Below, in pieces: positions 10,864 through 22,700 of a DNA stretch of 64,000 bases. This DNA is from Ariolimax columbianus (Eukaryota; Mollusca; Gastropoda; Stylommatophora; Arionidae), in the NCBI GenBank assembly GCA_036924085.1, contig JAVGWX010000012.1:7092478-7156477 (forward strand), written 5' to 3'. The notes beneath the pieces are model-generated. The model had not been told where the DNA came from, searched no databases, and saw only the letters and a program-made list of their open reading frames with translations. The number at the start of each line of letters is the position of its first letter. Position 1 is the first letter of the stretch. Made by a program: the position numbers and the translations under genes.

Positions 10864-10870
10864 TATAAAA
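10864..10870 (+). promoter_or_regulatory. TATA box of gene A (C1q gene)
   Basis: TATAAAA stands about 28 bases upstream of a plausible initiator (TCTCAAGACT, near 10892) and 46 bases upstream of a perfect splice donor (GG|GTAAGT at 10916). A tight TATA, short leader exon and donor set is what a small secreted-protein gene would show. The link to the coding exon at 13699 is inferred, since no competing exon is seen between. Confidence 0.6.
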
Positions 10871-10892
10871 CTTCCAGGTTGCACAGTTCTCA

Positions 10893-10915
10893 AGACTCAT
10901 CTAGAGGAAGCCCGG
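10893..10915 (+). other. Inferred 5' non-coding exon of gene A
   Basis: A short leader between the predicted start site and the donor at 10916-10921 (GTAAGT). The matching acceptor is TTTGTTTCAG at 13689-13698, followed by 12 bases and the start ATG. The exact start site is a guess from TATA spacing. Confidence 0.5.
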
Positions 10916-11261
10916 GTAAGTCGTGGTTAGGATGATATATGTGATGAATGAGAATCATAGCCAGTCTTCGACTAAGTTAGATGACAAAACACAGTCCACC
11001 ATAAGATGGCGGGAGATCAAAATGACATCAAGGGCAAAGTAAAGAAATTCATCCAAGCGCGCGCAAACCACTGGAGTACTACATTAATTGTTTGGTGGAC
11101 AAGTCCATTTTTATCGGTAGAACTCAGAGTCTTCTTATTAGTGAAGGCAGTGAGCTTAAGAAATCGGTGCATGTCAGGTAGACAGTACAGGAAATAGATG
11201 TTCACTAGAGACGAACTTCATCTCCGTTATTCATTATAACTGTGGTATAAGCACGCTAGAT

Positions 11262-11420
11262 ATGACGAGGGGTGACAGGTTGGCAGATCTAGGGGTGAAC
11301 AGGTTGGCAAGTATAGGGGTGATCAGGTTGGAAAATCTAGGGGTGAACATGTTGGCAGATCTAGGGGTGAACAGGTTGGCAGATCTAGGGGTGATCAGGT
11401 TGGAAGCCACAAGAGGTTCA
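11262..11420. repeat. 24-bp minisatellite, about 6 units
   Basis: Units of AGGGGTGAACAGGTTGGCAG plus ATCT, alternating with a GATCAGGTTGGAAAATCT variant. The array lies in the first intron of gene A. Confidence 0.88.
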
Positions 11421-11639
11421 CAACGCCAAAGTGATCAAACAGGAGAGTGAATGCGTTAATTCTACTGAGTGGATTTTTGTTGCATAAGCAGCTCAAGAGG
11501 ACTTTCTATTTTCATGTTGTGTATAGTGTCTGCAGGAAGGGGATAATCGGACCCATCCCCAAGTCCCGTTGTCACCTTTTACTTCATGGCAGGATAGATA
11601 CAATGTTGTCTCGATTTATTAAACTTTCAGGCCCGGTGA

Positions 11640-11850
11640 CGGACGGTTTCCTTTGTGCTACTGTAAGGAGCGGTTTTCTTTGTGCCGCTGGTAATGGACG
11701 GTTATGTTTGGGACACTGTAAGTTATGTCTTTCTTTAAGACACTATAAGGGAAGTCCATCTTTAGGACACTGTAAGGGATGTCTTTATTTGGGACACTGC
11801 AAGGGATGTCTTTCTTTGGGACACTGTAAGGGATGTCTTTCAATCTTTTG
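11640..11850. repeat. 28-bp minisatellite, about 7 degenerate units
   Basis: Units of TTTGGGACACTGTAAGGGAT plus GTCTTTCT. Earlier units are more diverged. It lies in the first intron of gene A. Confidence 0.82.
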
Positions 11851-12029
11851 GGACAATGTCATTCGGTACCTATTCCCCTTGGAGGAAAATGCGTCGTGCA
11901 AAGATAGGTGATCATAACAAGTGTGTCGTTCTTTAGTTGTCCAAGCAAGTGAGGTAAACAACACTGGGTATTACTAGAGACACAGCTATAGCTTCACAAG
12001 AATAACAAAGCAAAGTTTATCTACACTGG

Positions 12030-12680
12030 GAGGTATATAGTAAAAAGTGGCAGATACGCTATACACAAGGGAAAGATAAGCTAGCCACAAGGGCAGGCAG
12101 ATACGTTAGCAGAAAGGGGCAAATATGCTAGACACAATAGACATACAAGTTTGTCAAAATGGGCAGATAAGGAAGACAGAAGGGGCAGATAAGTTTGACA
12201 GAATGGGCAGATCAGGAAGAATAAGGGTCAGACAAGTTTGACAAAAGCGGTAGATATGAAAGACAGAAGGTGCAGATACGTTTGACAAAAGTGGTAGACA
12301 TATAAGGACATAAGTTAGCCAAAATGGGGGGATAATTTAGCGAAAACGTCAGATAAGTTAGACAAAGAAGGCAGATATGTTATACAAAGATGGTAGATAA
12401 GATAGTTAAAAATGGCAGATAAGCTAGCCAAAAATCGCAGACAAGCTAATAAAAAGAGGGAGATAAACTAGCCAAAGGGGCAGATAAGCTGGCTAAAAAG
12501 GACAGATAAGTCAAAAGGAACAGATAAGTTAGACAAACATGGCAGATACGCTATTCAAAAGGGGCAGATACGCTAGCCAAAAGGCACAGTAAGCTAGTCA
12601 CAAGGACAGATAAGCTTGCCAGAGGGCTCAGATCAGCTAGCCACAAGGGGATGATAAGCTGGCCAAAAAGGAACCAGTGC
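12030..12680. repeat. Degenerate purine-rich tandem repeat (AGATAAGCTAGCCAAAAGGGGC-like)
   Basis: About 25 loosely spaced units of roughly 20-30 bases with the core GCAGATAAG(C/T)TAG(C/A)CAAAA. Unit length drifts, which suggests an old array. It lies in the first intron of gene A. Confidence 0.75.
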
Positions 12681-13084
12681 AAAAGAAAAAAAAAGCCGAA
12701 ATGAAACAATGAATTCCGAACCATTCAACAATGTGTTGGATACACAGGCCTAAAAATCTTTTTGGGTATGCAATGAAAGGTTGGTTCAATAACAGTGGAG
12801 ATATAACTCAGGCATCTAGACCACTCCTAAAAGCGACACCATCGACACGGTCGTGGCGACACATATGTCGATCGCCTTCTTTGACAATACATATCACAAA
12901 CAAAACCGCCTCAACAACTTCTAGTGGTCGTTCAATGTTGAAGTATTTCCTGCTACCACCAAGAAAGGTACGCGTGCACTGACGCTTCAGTAGCTCTGAT
13001 TTGTCACTCGTACTTCCTGGGTATAGGAGAGATGTTGTTAGTCTTGTTTGCGAACGCATCTCATACTCCATTCATTTTGTCGTT

Positions 13085-13430
13085 CCCTGAACTCGAGGTA
13101 AGACGTCGGCCTCGGGTGCTGGAGGTCGCAGGTTCAAATCGGGGTGGAGACTGGGATTTTTTCACGTGGACTTGCTGGTATTTCCCTCATCTCTAGGTAG
13201 CAGAGATCGGACGTCCGTGTGCCGTGTCGTGCACGTTAAAAATCTTTCGGCAGTTGGAAATCGAAAAGAGTAGGTTTAACGGCCGCTACTTTGATAAAGT
13301 TGGACATGATTTTAGCAATCAACACAATATAGCACGGGGTGCTCGCAGGAGTTCGTCCACGGAGATTCTCAAAGGCTATGGAGAAGAACAGAGCCTTATG
13401 GGTTAAACCGTGTTAAAACGTTGATTCTTC
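13085..13430 (+). mobile_element. tRNA-derived SINE-like element
   Basis: The head resembles a tRNA gene, with a GTAAGACGTCGGCCTCGGGT stretch followed by a B-box-like GGTTCAAATCGGGG at about 13132. It is then followed by a non-tRNA body that includes GTGCCGTGTCGTGCACGTTAA. A clean A box and tail are not evident, so SINE identity is probable, not certain. It lies in the intron just before the first coding exon of gene A. Confidence 0.5.
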
Positions 13431-13698
13431 GTCTAAACTAAACTAAACCTAAACCAACTCTTTGAAAAAGCAAAAACATTAGACGAGACTAATCACTAAT
13501 GACATGGTATGGAGATAGGTTGATACAGCCAACCACTTTAAGGAAGGCAAATAGACGTGTTCACGTGGTGGATAAACCAAAGGGGAGAAGAGAATAGCCA
13601 GTCACTTGCATTCATTCAGTTCGTGTAGGGATAGGGGAGAAACTTATCAAGCTTGGGATAATGGACACAATATAGACATATTATGTTCTTTGTTTCAG

Positions 13699-13774
13699 AA
13701 GCAAGTCATCATGATTCTTGTCGTTCTCATCGCCGTGTCTTTCCTACCATCCATGGTGTCTGCCCAGGTTGAAG
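13699..13774 (+). CDS. Gene A exon with start codon and signal peptide
   Basis: The acceptor TTTGTTTCAG ends at 13698 and the ATG is at 13711. It encodes MILVVLIAVSFLPSMVSAQV, a clear signal peptide with a hydrophobic core and an Ala-x-Ala-like cleavage region (VSA). The exon ends in phase 1 at GAAG|GTGAGT. Confidence 0.85.
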
Positions 13775-16700
13775 GTGAGTTGTCATCGAACGCCAAGGTG
13801 TGCCGTCACCTATACTGTCAATTGTTTGTTTTAGAAACAAACATTTCGGAATATTTTTTTAATTTTAAGATTTGCATGTGCAATTTATATTATGTGGAAA
13901 TATATGCCGCTTGCTGCGACAGTCACAGTGCAGTATAAAGACTATGTTTCTTCGGATGACTGTATTTCATCCCTGGTATAATTACACGAGGAACGGACAG
14001 GGATTGAACCCGTTTCTCTCCAACTGCTACCAGCATCAATAAAACACACTTACCAATAAATAGAAAATGTGTTCCAATGTGGACACTTGGATTCGCTTAG
14101 GATGTGAGTTGTGGCACGAACAAGTTATTTATATTTCTTGCATTGATATTCTTAAAATAAATAAATTATTTTATACATTTGTAATATAAATTGGACCTGA
14201 AGATTTATGTTACTGTTCGATTTCTCCTCTATCGTCCATGTATGTGGCGAACATCATCTAAATCTAATTTAACATTAATAATACGATATTTCTAATGCGA
14301 TATTTCTAATACGATATTTCTAATGCGATATTTCTAATGCAATATTTATGATTCGATATTTTTAATGCGATATTTATAATACGATATTTCTAATGCGATA
14401 TTCCTAATGCGATATTCATAATGCGATATTTTTAGTTATAATGTTTAATTTCTAAATTGAATGTAATATTTTTAGTTAAAAATGTAATTTTTTAAATTTC
14501 AAAGTAATGTTTTTAATTCGAATACATCATTTACTGTAGTCTTAACTGTGTGTACTATGTGTGCATCTAACAGCTGGACAAATCGCTTTTACGGCAGTCT
14601 TGAGAGAAAACAAGTCAGTGGGTACTCGGGATCCTTTCAAATACACAGAAGCATTTACGAACCACGGTGGTGCTTACAGCAAGGCAACAAGTATCTTCAC
14701 CGTTCCAAGGGTAATGCTGCTGCAAGTACCAAGGTCAATCTTTAATTAATTATATGAAAGGAAGGGGGGAGGAGTAGGGCAGGAATCATTTTTAAAAGTG
14801 TAGATGAGCTGAATAGCCAGCACAGTGAATGAGTTTTTTTTCCGTTTATCTTATTTTTCTATTCCCCTCAGACAGTGTGCGCTGCACTCTGGTTTTATTT
14901 TGCGCCTGTCAGCCCAGTGCATCCGACTTCGGCATACATTTGTTGTAAGGGTTTGCTTCCTACTGCATTTATAACGAGTTTTCTGAAGGGCTTGAGTGAA
15001 TGAGCTGAGAGCGACTATCCATGGAAAACCGAATGCCTTCATGAGTCAGCTAACCATAGCTGACCAATACCTTATTCTGTCTGCACGTGGCCGCTCTTGA
15101 AACAGGCTGCTCTATTGTAGTCTTTCTAAGAGAATAGGGATCGTAATGGGGAAACATTTACGACACCCCAAAAAATACCAACTAAAATCGGAAGCGTTCG
15201 ACCAATATGCGCTTATACTGCACCCTCGCTGTCAACTACTACATAACGTTTTTTTCAGAACGTAAGCCATAGGAGAGGGCATACAGGGGACAAATGTTGC
15301 TGTACAAGGATCTCCATCGTTTTCTTCTTAGTCGCTAGTCATCCAGCTTGGGGTGTAGAGTTCCTGTAATTGCAGTCGCTAGTCATCTAGCTTGGAGTAT
15401 AGAGTGTATGTAATTGCAGTCGCTAGTCATCTAGCTTGGAGTAGAGTGTATGTAATTGCAGTCGCTAGTCATCTAGCTTGGAGTAGAGTGTATGTAATTG
15501 CAGTCGCTAGTCATCTAGCTTGGGGTATAGAGTTCCTGTAATTGCAGTCGCTAGTCATCTAGCTTGGAGTAGAATGTGTGTAATTGCAGTCGCCAGTCAT
15601 CTTGTTTGGGGTGTAGCGTCCCTGACTGAAGTCGTTAGTCATCTAGCTTTGGGTGTAGACTTCCTGTGTGCAGTCGTTAGTCAATTTATTTAAGGTGTAG
15701 AGTTGCATTGTGCTGTCGCTAGTCATCTAGCCCACTGGCGTAGAGTTCCTGTGTGCAGTCGCTAGTCATCTAGCCCACTGGTGTAGAGTTCCTGTGTGCA
15801 GTCGCTAGTCATCTAGTTACCCGTTACAACTTTCTTTAGTAGCAGGGTACAGTGGTTATTCTCACATCAAAAGATATACACCAAGTCCTCCTGGCTGTAG
15901 TGCAATGTGAGGCTGTTACGAAACAGCCTGTTTTCATTCTGAATTGATTGGACGTAATGTGGGAACTTGATGAGCATGTTCCGCCTGACACTAATTACTC
16001 TTCTTTCCCTACTTGATCAGTATGTTTCATCTCACCCTGATTACACATTGCTCCCATGATGATCAGTATGTTTCATCTCACCCTGATTACTCATTGCTCC
16101 CACCATGATCAGTATGTTTCATCTCACCCTGATTACTCATTGCTCCCACCATGATCAGCATGTTTCATCTTACCCTGATTACTCATTGCTCCCATGATGA
16201 TCAGTATGTAACACCTAACCATGATTACTCATTGATCCCACAATGAGGAGTATGTTTCACCCGTATTATCAGATCAAATTATGTGTAACTCCAAGAAATA
16301 TCCATACTCATATCAGTGGAACATGAGTTGAGAAGACAACGCTAGTGTCGGATTAAGGAACTCATTTGATAGCATTACAAGACCGTCTCTGTTCTAGAAT
16401 CCCTGAGCTATGAGAAGTAAATACCGACTATAACACGCAGACACACAGAAGAGAGCTCTAGGAAACATGAAAGCTTTCCACAGACCTACATCGGATTGCA
16501 TCAACAGAAGAACGTTCCGTGTATCTATTGAGGACAGATGTCCGCAGGGAGCTGAACGGATTTTTATTGATCGATTCATTTATGAACCCTTCTTCTTCTT
16601 TTTCTGTGTTCGTTCTCAATCTCCAGCTACCAAGATATGATCAGAGCTGTCCAAGTAGTATGATGTAGTCCGGAGAACGGAATGCGTTCTATCGCTAGTT

Positions 16701-19700
16701 TACATCTTGGCTGCGATATTTGCACCTTTCGGTCCGACACATCCGTCTTCGGCATCATTGATGAACTGATCATTGACACAGACTAAACCTGCTTAGCTTG
16801 GGTGGGAATCATACATGGAGAAGCAGCTTACCGTGTATTATAGAAGAATACAAGCGACAACAGCTTTGGTTCTTGGACATCGGGTGAACAAACGAGAGAA
16901 GAGGATATAATTGTTGGTGTATCACTCCAGCTGGATCATAGGGTCACTACTACAGATGACTTCATTCAGGAAGCCTGTACCAGATCACTGAACGTCTTAT
17001 TATAGTAGTGCTGTCTATTGAAATATTTACATGTTACGGATGCAAGTCCCATAAACATCTCTCGCTAGTCGTATTTTGACGTGAATAACACGTGTGGTGA
17101 GTCTATTCTTTTCTACCACGTGTTAGTCCAGTGTCGCTAGCTCAGGTGTGCTCTTGTTATCTTAACAGCATTACATTAGGTCAAGGCAATCCCATTGTAA
17201 ATACTGCTGCTTGGGATGAAATGTTTGAAACTTTTTTGTACTAGCGCTCAGATTTGTATGAGATAGGTGGAACATTCGCCAAACCGCTTCATCCTTCTCA
17301 TTGTAATAGTAATAAATATACCAATTTATAGCTGGATCCACTAGAGCGTGTCAGTAACGTGGACTGAATCATTCATATTTCCTGTGAGCAACAAGAAATA
17401 TACAACTATTCTACCTGGTCCGTCTTGATTATGTCATTGAATTTCCTGCTTGGGCAGAACGCACTTTTGACACATCCACAATGCCATTCTTATTCGTCTT
17501 CTTCTTCTTCTTCTTCTTCTTCTTCTTCTTCTTCTTCTTCTTCGTACGCTGTCCGACGTCAACTTGAATTTGTTCGAAGAAAGCAGCTGTCATCCTAAGG
17601 CTGTCAACACTGTCATAGAGCTTGTCTAGTGCAATGCCATTCTACTAGCAGAAGCTCAGTTGTGTTCTAGCTACCTAAACGAGATTCAACAATGATATTG
17701 CCAATGTTTTGTAGTAGGGGGCAGGTGATGTTCGAAGGCTTGAGTCAGCTGTAGGGTGCATGGGATCTTCGAAGGCTTGAGTCAACTGTAGGGTCATGGG
17801 ATGTTCGAAGGCTTGAGTCAGCTGTAGGCTGCAGGTGATGTTCTAAGGCTTGAGTCAACTGTTAGGGTCATGGGATGTTCGAAGGCTTGAGTCAACTGTA
17901 GGGTGCATGGGATGTTCTAAGGCTTGAGTCAACTGTAGGGTGCATGGGATGTTCGAAGGCTTGAGTCAACTGTAGGGTGCATGGGATGTTCCAAGTTAAG
18001 CACAATGACTTGAGTCAACTTCTATCGAGGATTATGTGATAACGGAACTGTGGCTTTTCATAAATCCAGAAATGGACCGGGGTCTTCATAGCGGTAGTGC
18101 AATGCGAGACTCATTAGTAAAATCACAATGCCGATACAATGTAGATCCCCACCGTGTTTACCAGACTGCTGTTACACAGACTGTTTCGAGGACGTGATGT
18201 AGAGGGGCCTTGGTTCACTTAACTCGTAAGTAATTGAGCATACTTAATGATGTATTAATCAAATTATGACCTTTTAGTTAGCAATAATGTAGTGTTTGAT
18301 ACCCACAATAACACGCTATTAGCTCAGTTGAGCACTTGTTACCCACACTACATTTCGTCATTCGATTTTGTATGTCTGTAAAACGGACTGTATGTATTCC
18401 ACTTCCATGGGCTGAGTCAAAGTGGCCGAGAGTTCTCACTTGAACTTTTCCAGAATGGAAAATATGTCGTTTCCGCAGCTGCCGTGAACGTAGACGACTC
18501 CGCCACAGGAGGTGAGGCATCTCATCTCGTCTCAGCTAATCTCGTCCAATCTCCTCTCAGCTAATCTCGCCCATTTTTGTATCAGCTAATCTCGCCCAAC
18601 CTCGTCTCAGCTAATCTCGTCCAATCTCGTCTCAGCTATTCTCGTCCAACCTCGTCTCAGCTAATCTCGTCAAATCTCGTCTCAGCTAATCTCGTCCAAT
18701 CTCGTCTCGGCTATTCTCATTCAATCTCGTCTCAGCTAATCTCTTCCAATCTCGTCTCAGTTAATCTCGTCCAATCTCGTCTCGACTAATCTCGTCCAAT
18801 CCCGACTCAGCTAATCGCATCCAATCCCGTCTCAGCTAATCTCGTCCAATCCCGTCTTAGCTAATCTCGTCCAATCCCGTCTAGGCTATTCTCGTCCAAT
18901 CCCGTCTCAGCTAATCTCGTCCAATCTCGTCTCAACTAACCTCATAACCTCGTCTCAGCCAAAATTATCTCATCTCGACTCATCCCATAAAATCTCGTCT
19001 CAACTAACCTCATCTCGTCTTTTTCTCAACAAATCGTTTCTGATCTCATCTCAACTGTTATCGTATTACGTCTCATCTCATCTCGAACGCCAACTTATGG
19101 CGTTTAAATGCGTAAGAGGGTGATATTTTCTCACTGCCCCAATTGATTAGCAACTTTTTTTCAATCCATGCTTTTGTAGTGTTTCTTGAATACTATCAAC
19201 CCACCTTTTCCCAAGGTCTTCATCTATCTCTGAAGATCTACTCTTCTAATGACCAAGTAGGATTTCATCATTTGTTACTCTGCTTCTTCTAGTGACTAAG
19301 CCAGTTTTCTACATTTCTCCTTCTCTCTATTCTAGTGACTGTGCCAGATTTCTACATTTCTCCGTCTCTCTATTCTAGTGACTAAGCCAGTTTTCTAAAT
19401 TTCTCCTTCTCTCTATTCTAGTGACTAAGCCAGATTTCTAAATTTCTCATTCTCTCTATTCTAGTGACTAATCCAGATTGCTGCATGTCTCATCCTCTCT
19501 ATTCTAGTTATTAATCCAGATTTCGATATTTCTCATTCTCTCTATTCTAGTGACTAATCCAGATTTCTGCATGTCTCATCCTCTCCATTCTAGTGGCACT
19601 TTTCACTTTTTAAGAGCATCTAATTCGACGCGTGTTATTGTTTCTCATTATTGTTTCTTGGTCAAGGTCAATGTCTGACTCTGAGAGGAGTAAAGAGAAG

Positions 19701-22700
19701 GAACACTGTAACATGCTAGGCATTTAAATGCGACCTAGGAAGTATAGACAATAGACTGGATTCTCTATCATTTAGAAACAATAAACCAAAATATTATGAC
19801 AAGAAAACCACGCCTACACGCCACGGTAGAAGATGAGTCAAGTTGTATATTTTCTATCCAATTTCTCATGCCTTTCAGAAATCATCAAACCTTTCCTTTA
19901 ATAATTTGTAATCAATTTCAAAATCACAATATATTTTTTTCCAATAATAGCATGTCTGGTTAAAAATCACCAAATCTTTCCTACAATAATTGACTCTTCA
20001 ATTCAAAATCACAAAATGTTTTCTCTAATAATAGGTTGTCTAGTTCAAATTCAAAAAAATCTTTCCGCTAAGAATTGTATAACCCGATCGAAATCACAAG
20101 ATCTTACCTCCAAAAATTGGTTGTTTCAATGAAAATCACAAGATCTTACCTCCAAAAATTGGTTGTTTAAATGAAAATCACAAGATCTTACCTCCAAAAA
20201 TTGGTTGTTTCAAAGAAAATCACAATATCTTACCACCAAAAAATTGGTTGTTTCAATGAAAATCACAAGATCTTACCACCAAAAATTGGTTGTTTCAATC
20301 AAAATCACAAGATCTTATCTCCAAAAATTGGTTATTTCAATCAAAATCACAAGATCTTACCTCCAAAAAGTGGTTGTTTCAATCAAAATCACAAGATCTT
20401 ACCACCAAAAATTGGTTGTTTCAATGAAAATCACAAGATCTTACCACCCAAAACTGTTTGTTTCAATCAAAAGCACAAGATCTTACCACCAACAATTGGT
20501 TGTTTCAATCAAAATCACAAGATCTTACCTCCAAAAATTGGTTATTTCAATCAAAATCACAAGATCTTTCCTCCAAAAAGTGGTTGTTTCAATCAAATTC
20601 ACAAATCTTACCACCAAAAATTGGTTGTTTCAATGAAAATCACAAGATCTTACCACCCAAAATTGTTTGTTTCAATCAAAAGCACAAGATCTTACCTCCA
20701 AAAATTGGTTGTTTCAATGAAAATCATTTTTCCACAAACTGTTAAATGTCCCGATCAATTGAAGAAACTGATAAGTTGTTGCTTCTTTCGTTATGTCCCT
20801 TATTGTCATGTCGTACAAATCGCGCTTTCTGTTTATCGATTGCATATGACATTTAATTGTATGTGTATACGAACATATGTGATATCAAAGTCATATTTAT
20901 GTCTACATATTGGATATAAGAATCTCCTTTTGGTTCATTCAGAATTTTTATTTTATTTATGTTTTTTATATTACAATTCTGTGAGTGTAAAAATTTACTA
21001 CAAACACTCCTACTTTGTCTACATGTGCTATATTAGAACCATCAATCATTTTATGCTTTATGTAGAAGTCCGCATACAGTTTTTAGATTTTGATTAAACC
21101 TTCCTTTGTGTTTGCTTATTTCATATAATGGGAAAGAAACATTAAAAAAAAATTGTAAAAGTTGATTAAAGTTGAGTTTAATCACAATTTAAAAATGGGT
21201 ATGGTCAGATACCGCACCGAGACGAGAACACAAACAAAACCTGTGTTACTATCAATAGGCCTTCATCAGGGACAACAATACTGAACTAACAAATAAACAT
21301 ATAAGAAAAAATGGTAAACTCATCTGTTTCTGATAGTAGACTCAGTCTTAATTATTTCATATAATAACCTTCTTTCTGTTTACAAATTGGAGATAAAAAC
21401 AGTATATTTTAGTGATTTTAAATAATAGCCCTCTTAACGTTCACAACTGCTACATAGAATCTATGTTTCAGTTTAAAGACCATATGTATGTGAGCGCTCG
21501 TTTGCGGTTCTAGATATGCGATAAGGATAAGCACATCTTAATTCAGCCGCTGCTCTTGTGGTATTCATGATCTGTTTGTTCTATAATAATCTGTAGGGCG
21601 GCATTAGTGTTGAGTGTCATCGCATACGTCATTGACAGCTCGAGACGTCATAGTCTGCCTTGGTAATGTTTGCATACACTCGATCTTCAAAGATGAATTT
21701 AATCCATATGAACATTGTAAGGGCTTCATGTATATATACAAACTGTGGCTGAAAGAATTAACAATCAAGTGAGAAAATATAAAAGGGGAGTAAGGTCAAG
21801 TTGTGTTTTGTCCCCTCATCTGTTCTCTCTGTACATCGATTTTATCTTGAGAGATATACAGACAATGCCAGAAATAGAAATTGGTGTACAGAAAAATAGC
21901 AATCTTCAATTTGCGGATGCTATTGTATTGATAGCCCAGAATGAAACCGACTTCCAGGAAATGATAAACGCAACAATCCACCAAGTGAAAACAAAGGCCT
22001 CAGTTTAAATAAAAATAAATTGAAGGGTATCGGAATTGACACAGAAACCAGACTGTCGAAAATGCTGTGTCAATACGAAGTGGATCGAATTAAAGAAAGT
22101 TAATACGTTTGAATACCTGGCATACACATAACATCAGATGGAAGATACAAGTACGAAAAAAAATGCAGAATAGCCAAGCAAAATCGATCATCCAGGCTAT
22201 GAAGGTAATACCGTGCAACAAAACCTGGAACTGAGAAAGAGAGTCTTAGATGCTAAGTGGAACCAATACTGACTTATGGTAGTAAACCATGGACAATCAG
22301 CAAGCGAAAGCTTAGATCTTTGGATGCAACTGACATAAGAAAGATGTGGATTCCATAGACTGCAAAGAAGACTAGTGATGCAGTACTCCAAGAGACACAA
22401 ATACAAAGACAACTGTACACGGATCAGAACAAGGAAGTTATCATTTTAATAACAAGATGCCTCCTGGAGCACGATTTGACAACGGGAAAGATAGCAGGAA
22501 AGAGAGACAAAGAAAGGCAGAGAAAGAAGATGTTGAACAGCCTGAAAGAATGGCACAGACGAAAATAAACAACACAGTTAGTAAACTACCAGTGTTAGAG
22601 GTGAATGTAGGTACGTTAGCGCCAACGCAACACATACACACATACATACATACATACGTACATACGTACATACGTACATACGTACATACCTACACACATA

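Noticed and set aside
20171..21097. 308-codon open frame
   Set aside because: Its first two thirds are a 42-bp tandem repeat. The rest is AT-rich with no recognisable domain, and it lies inside an intron of gene A.
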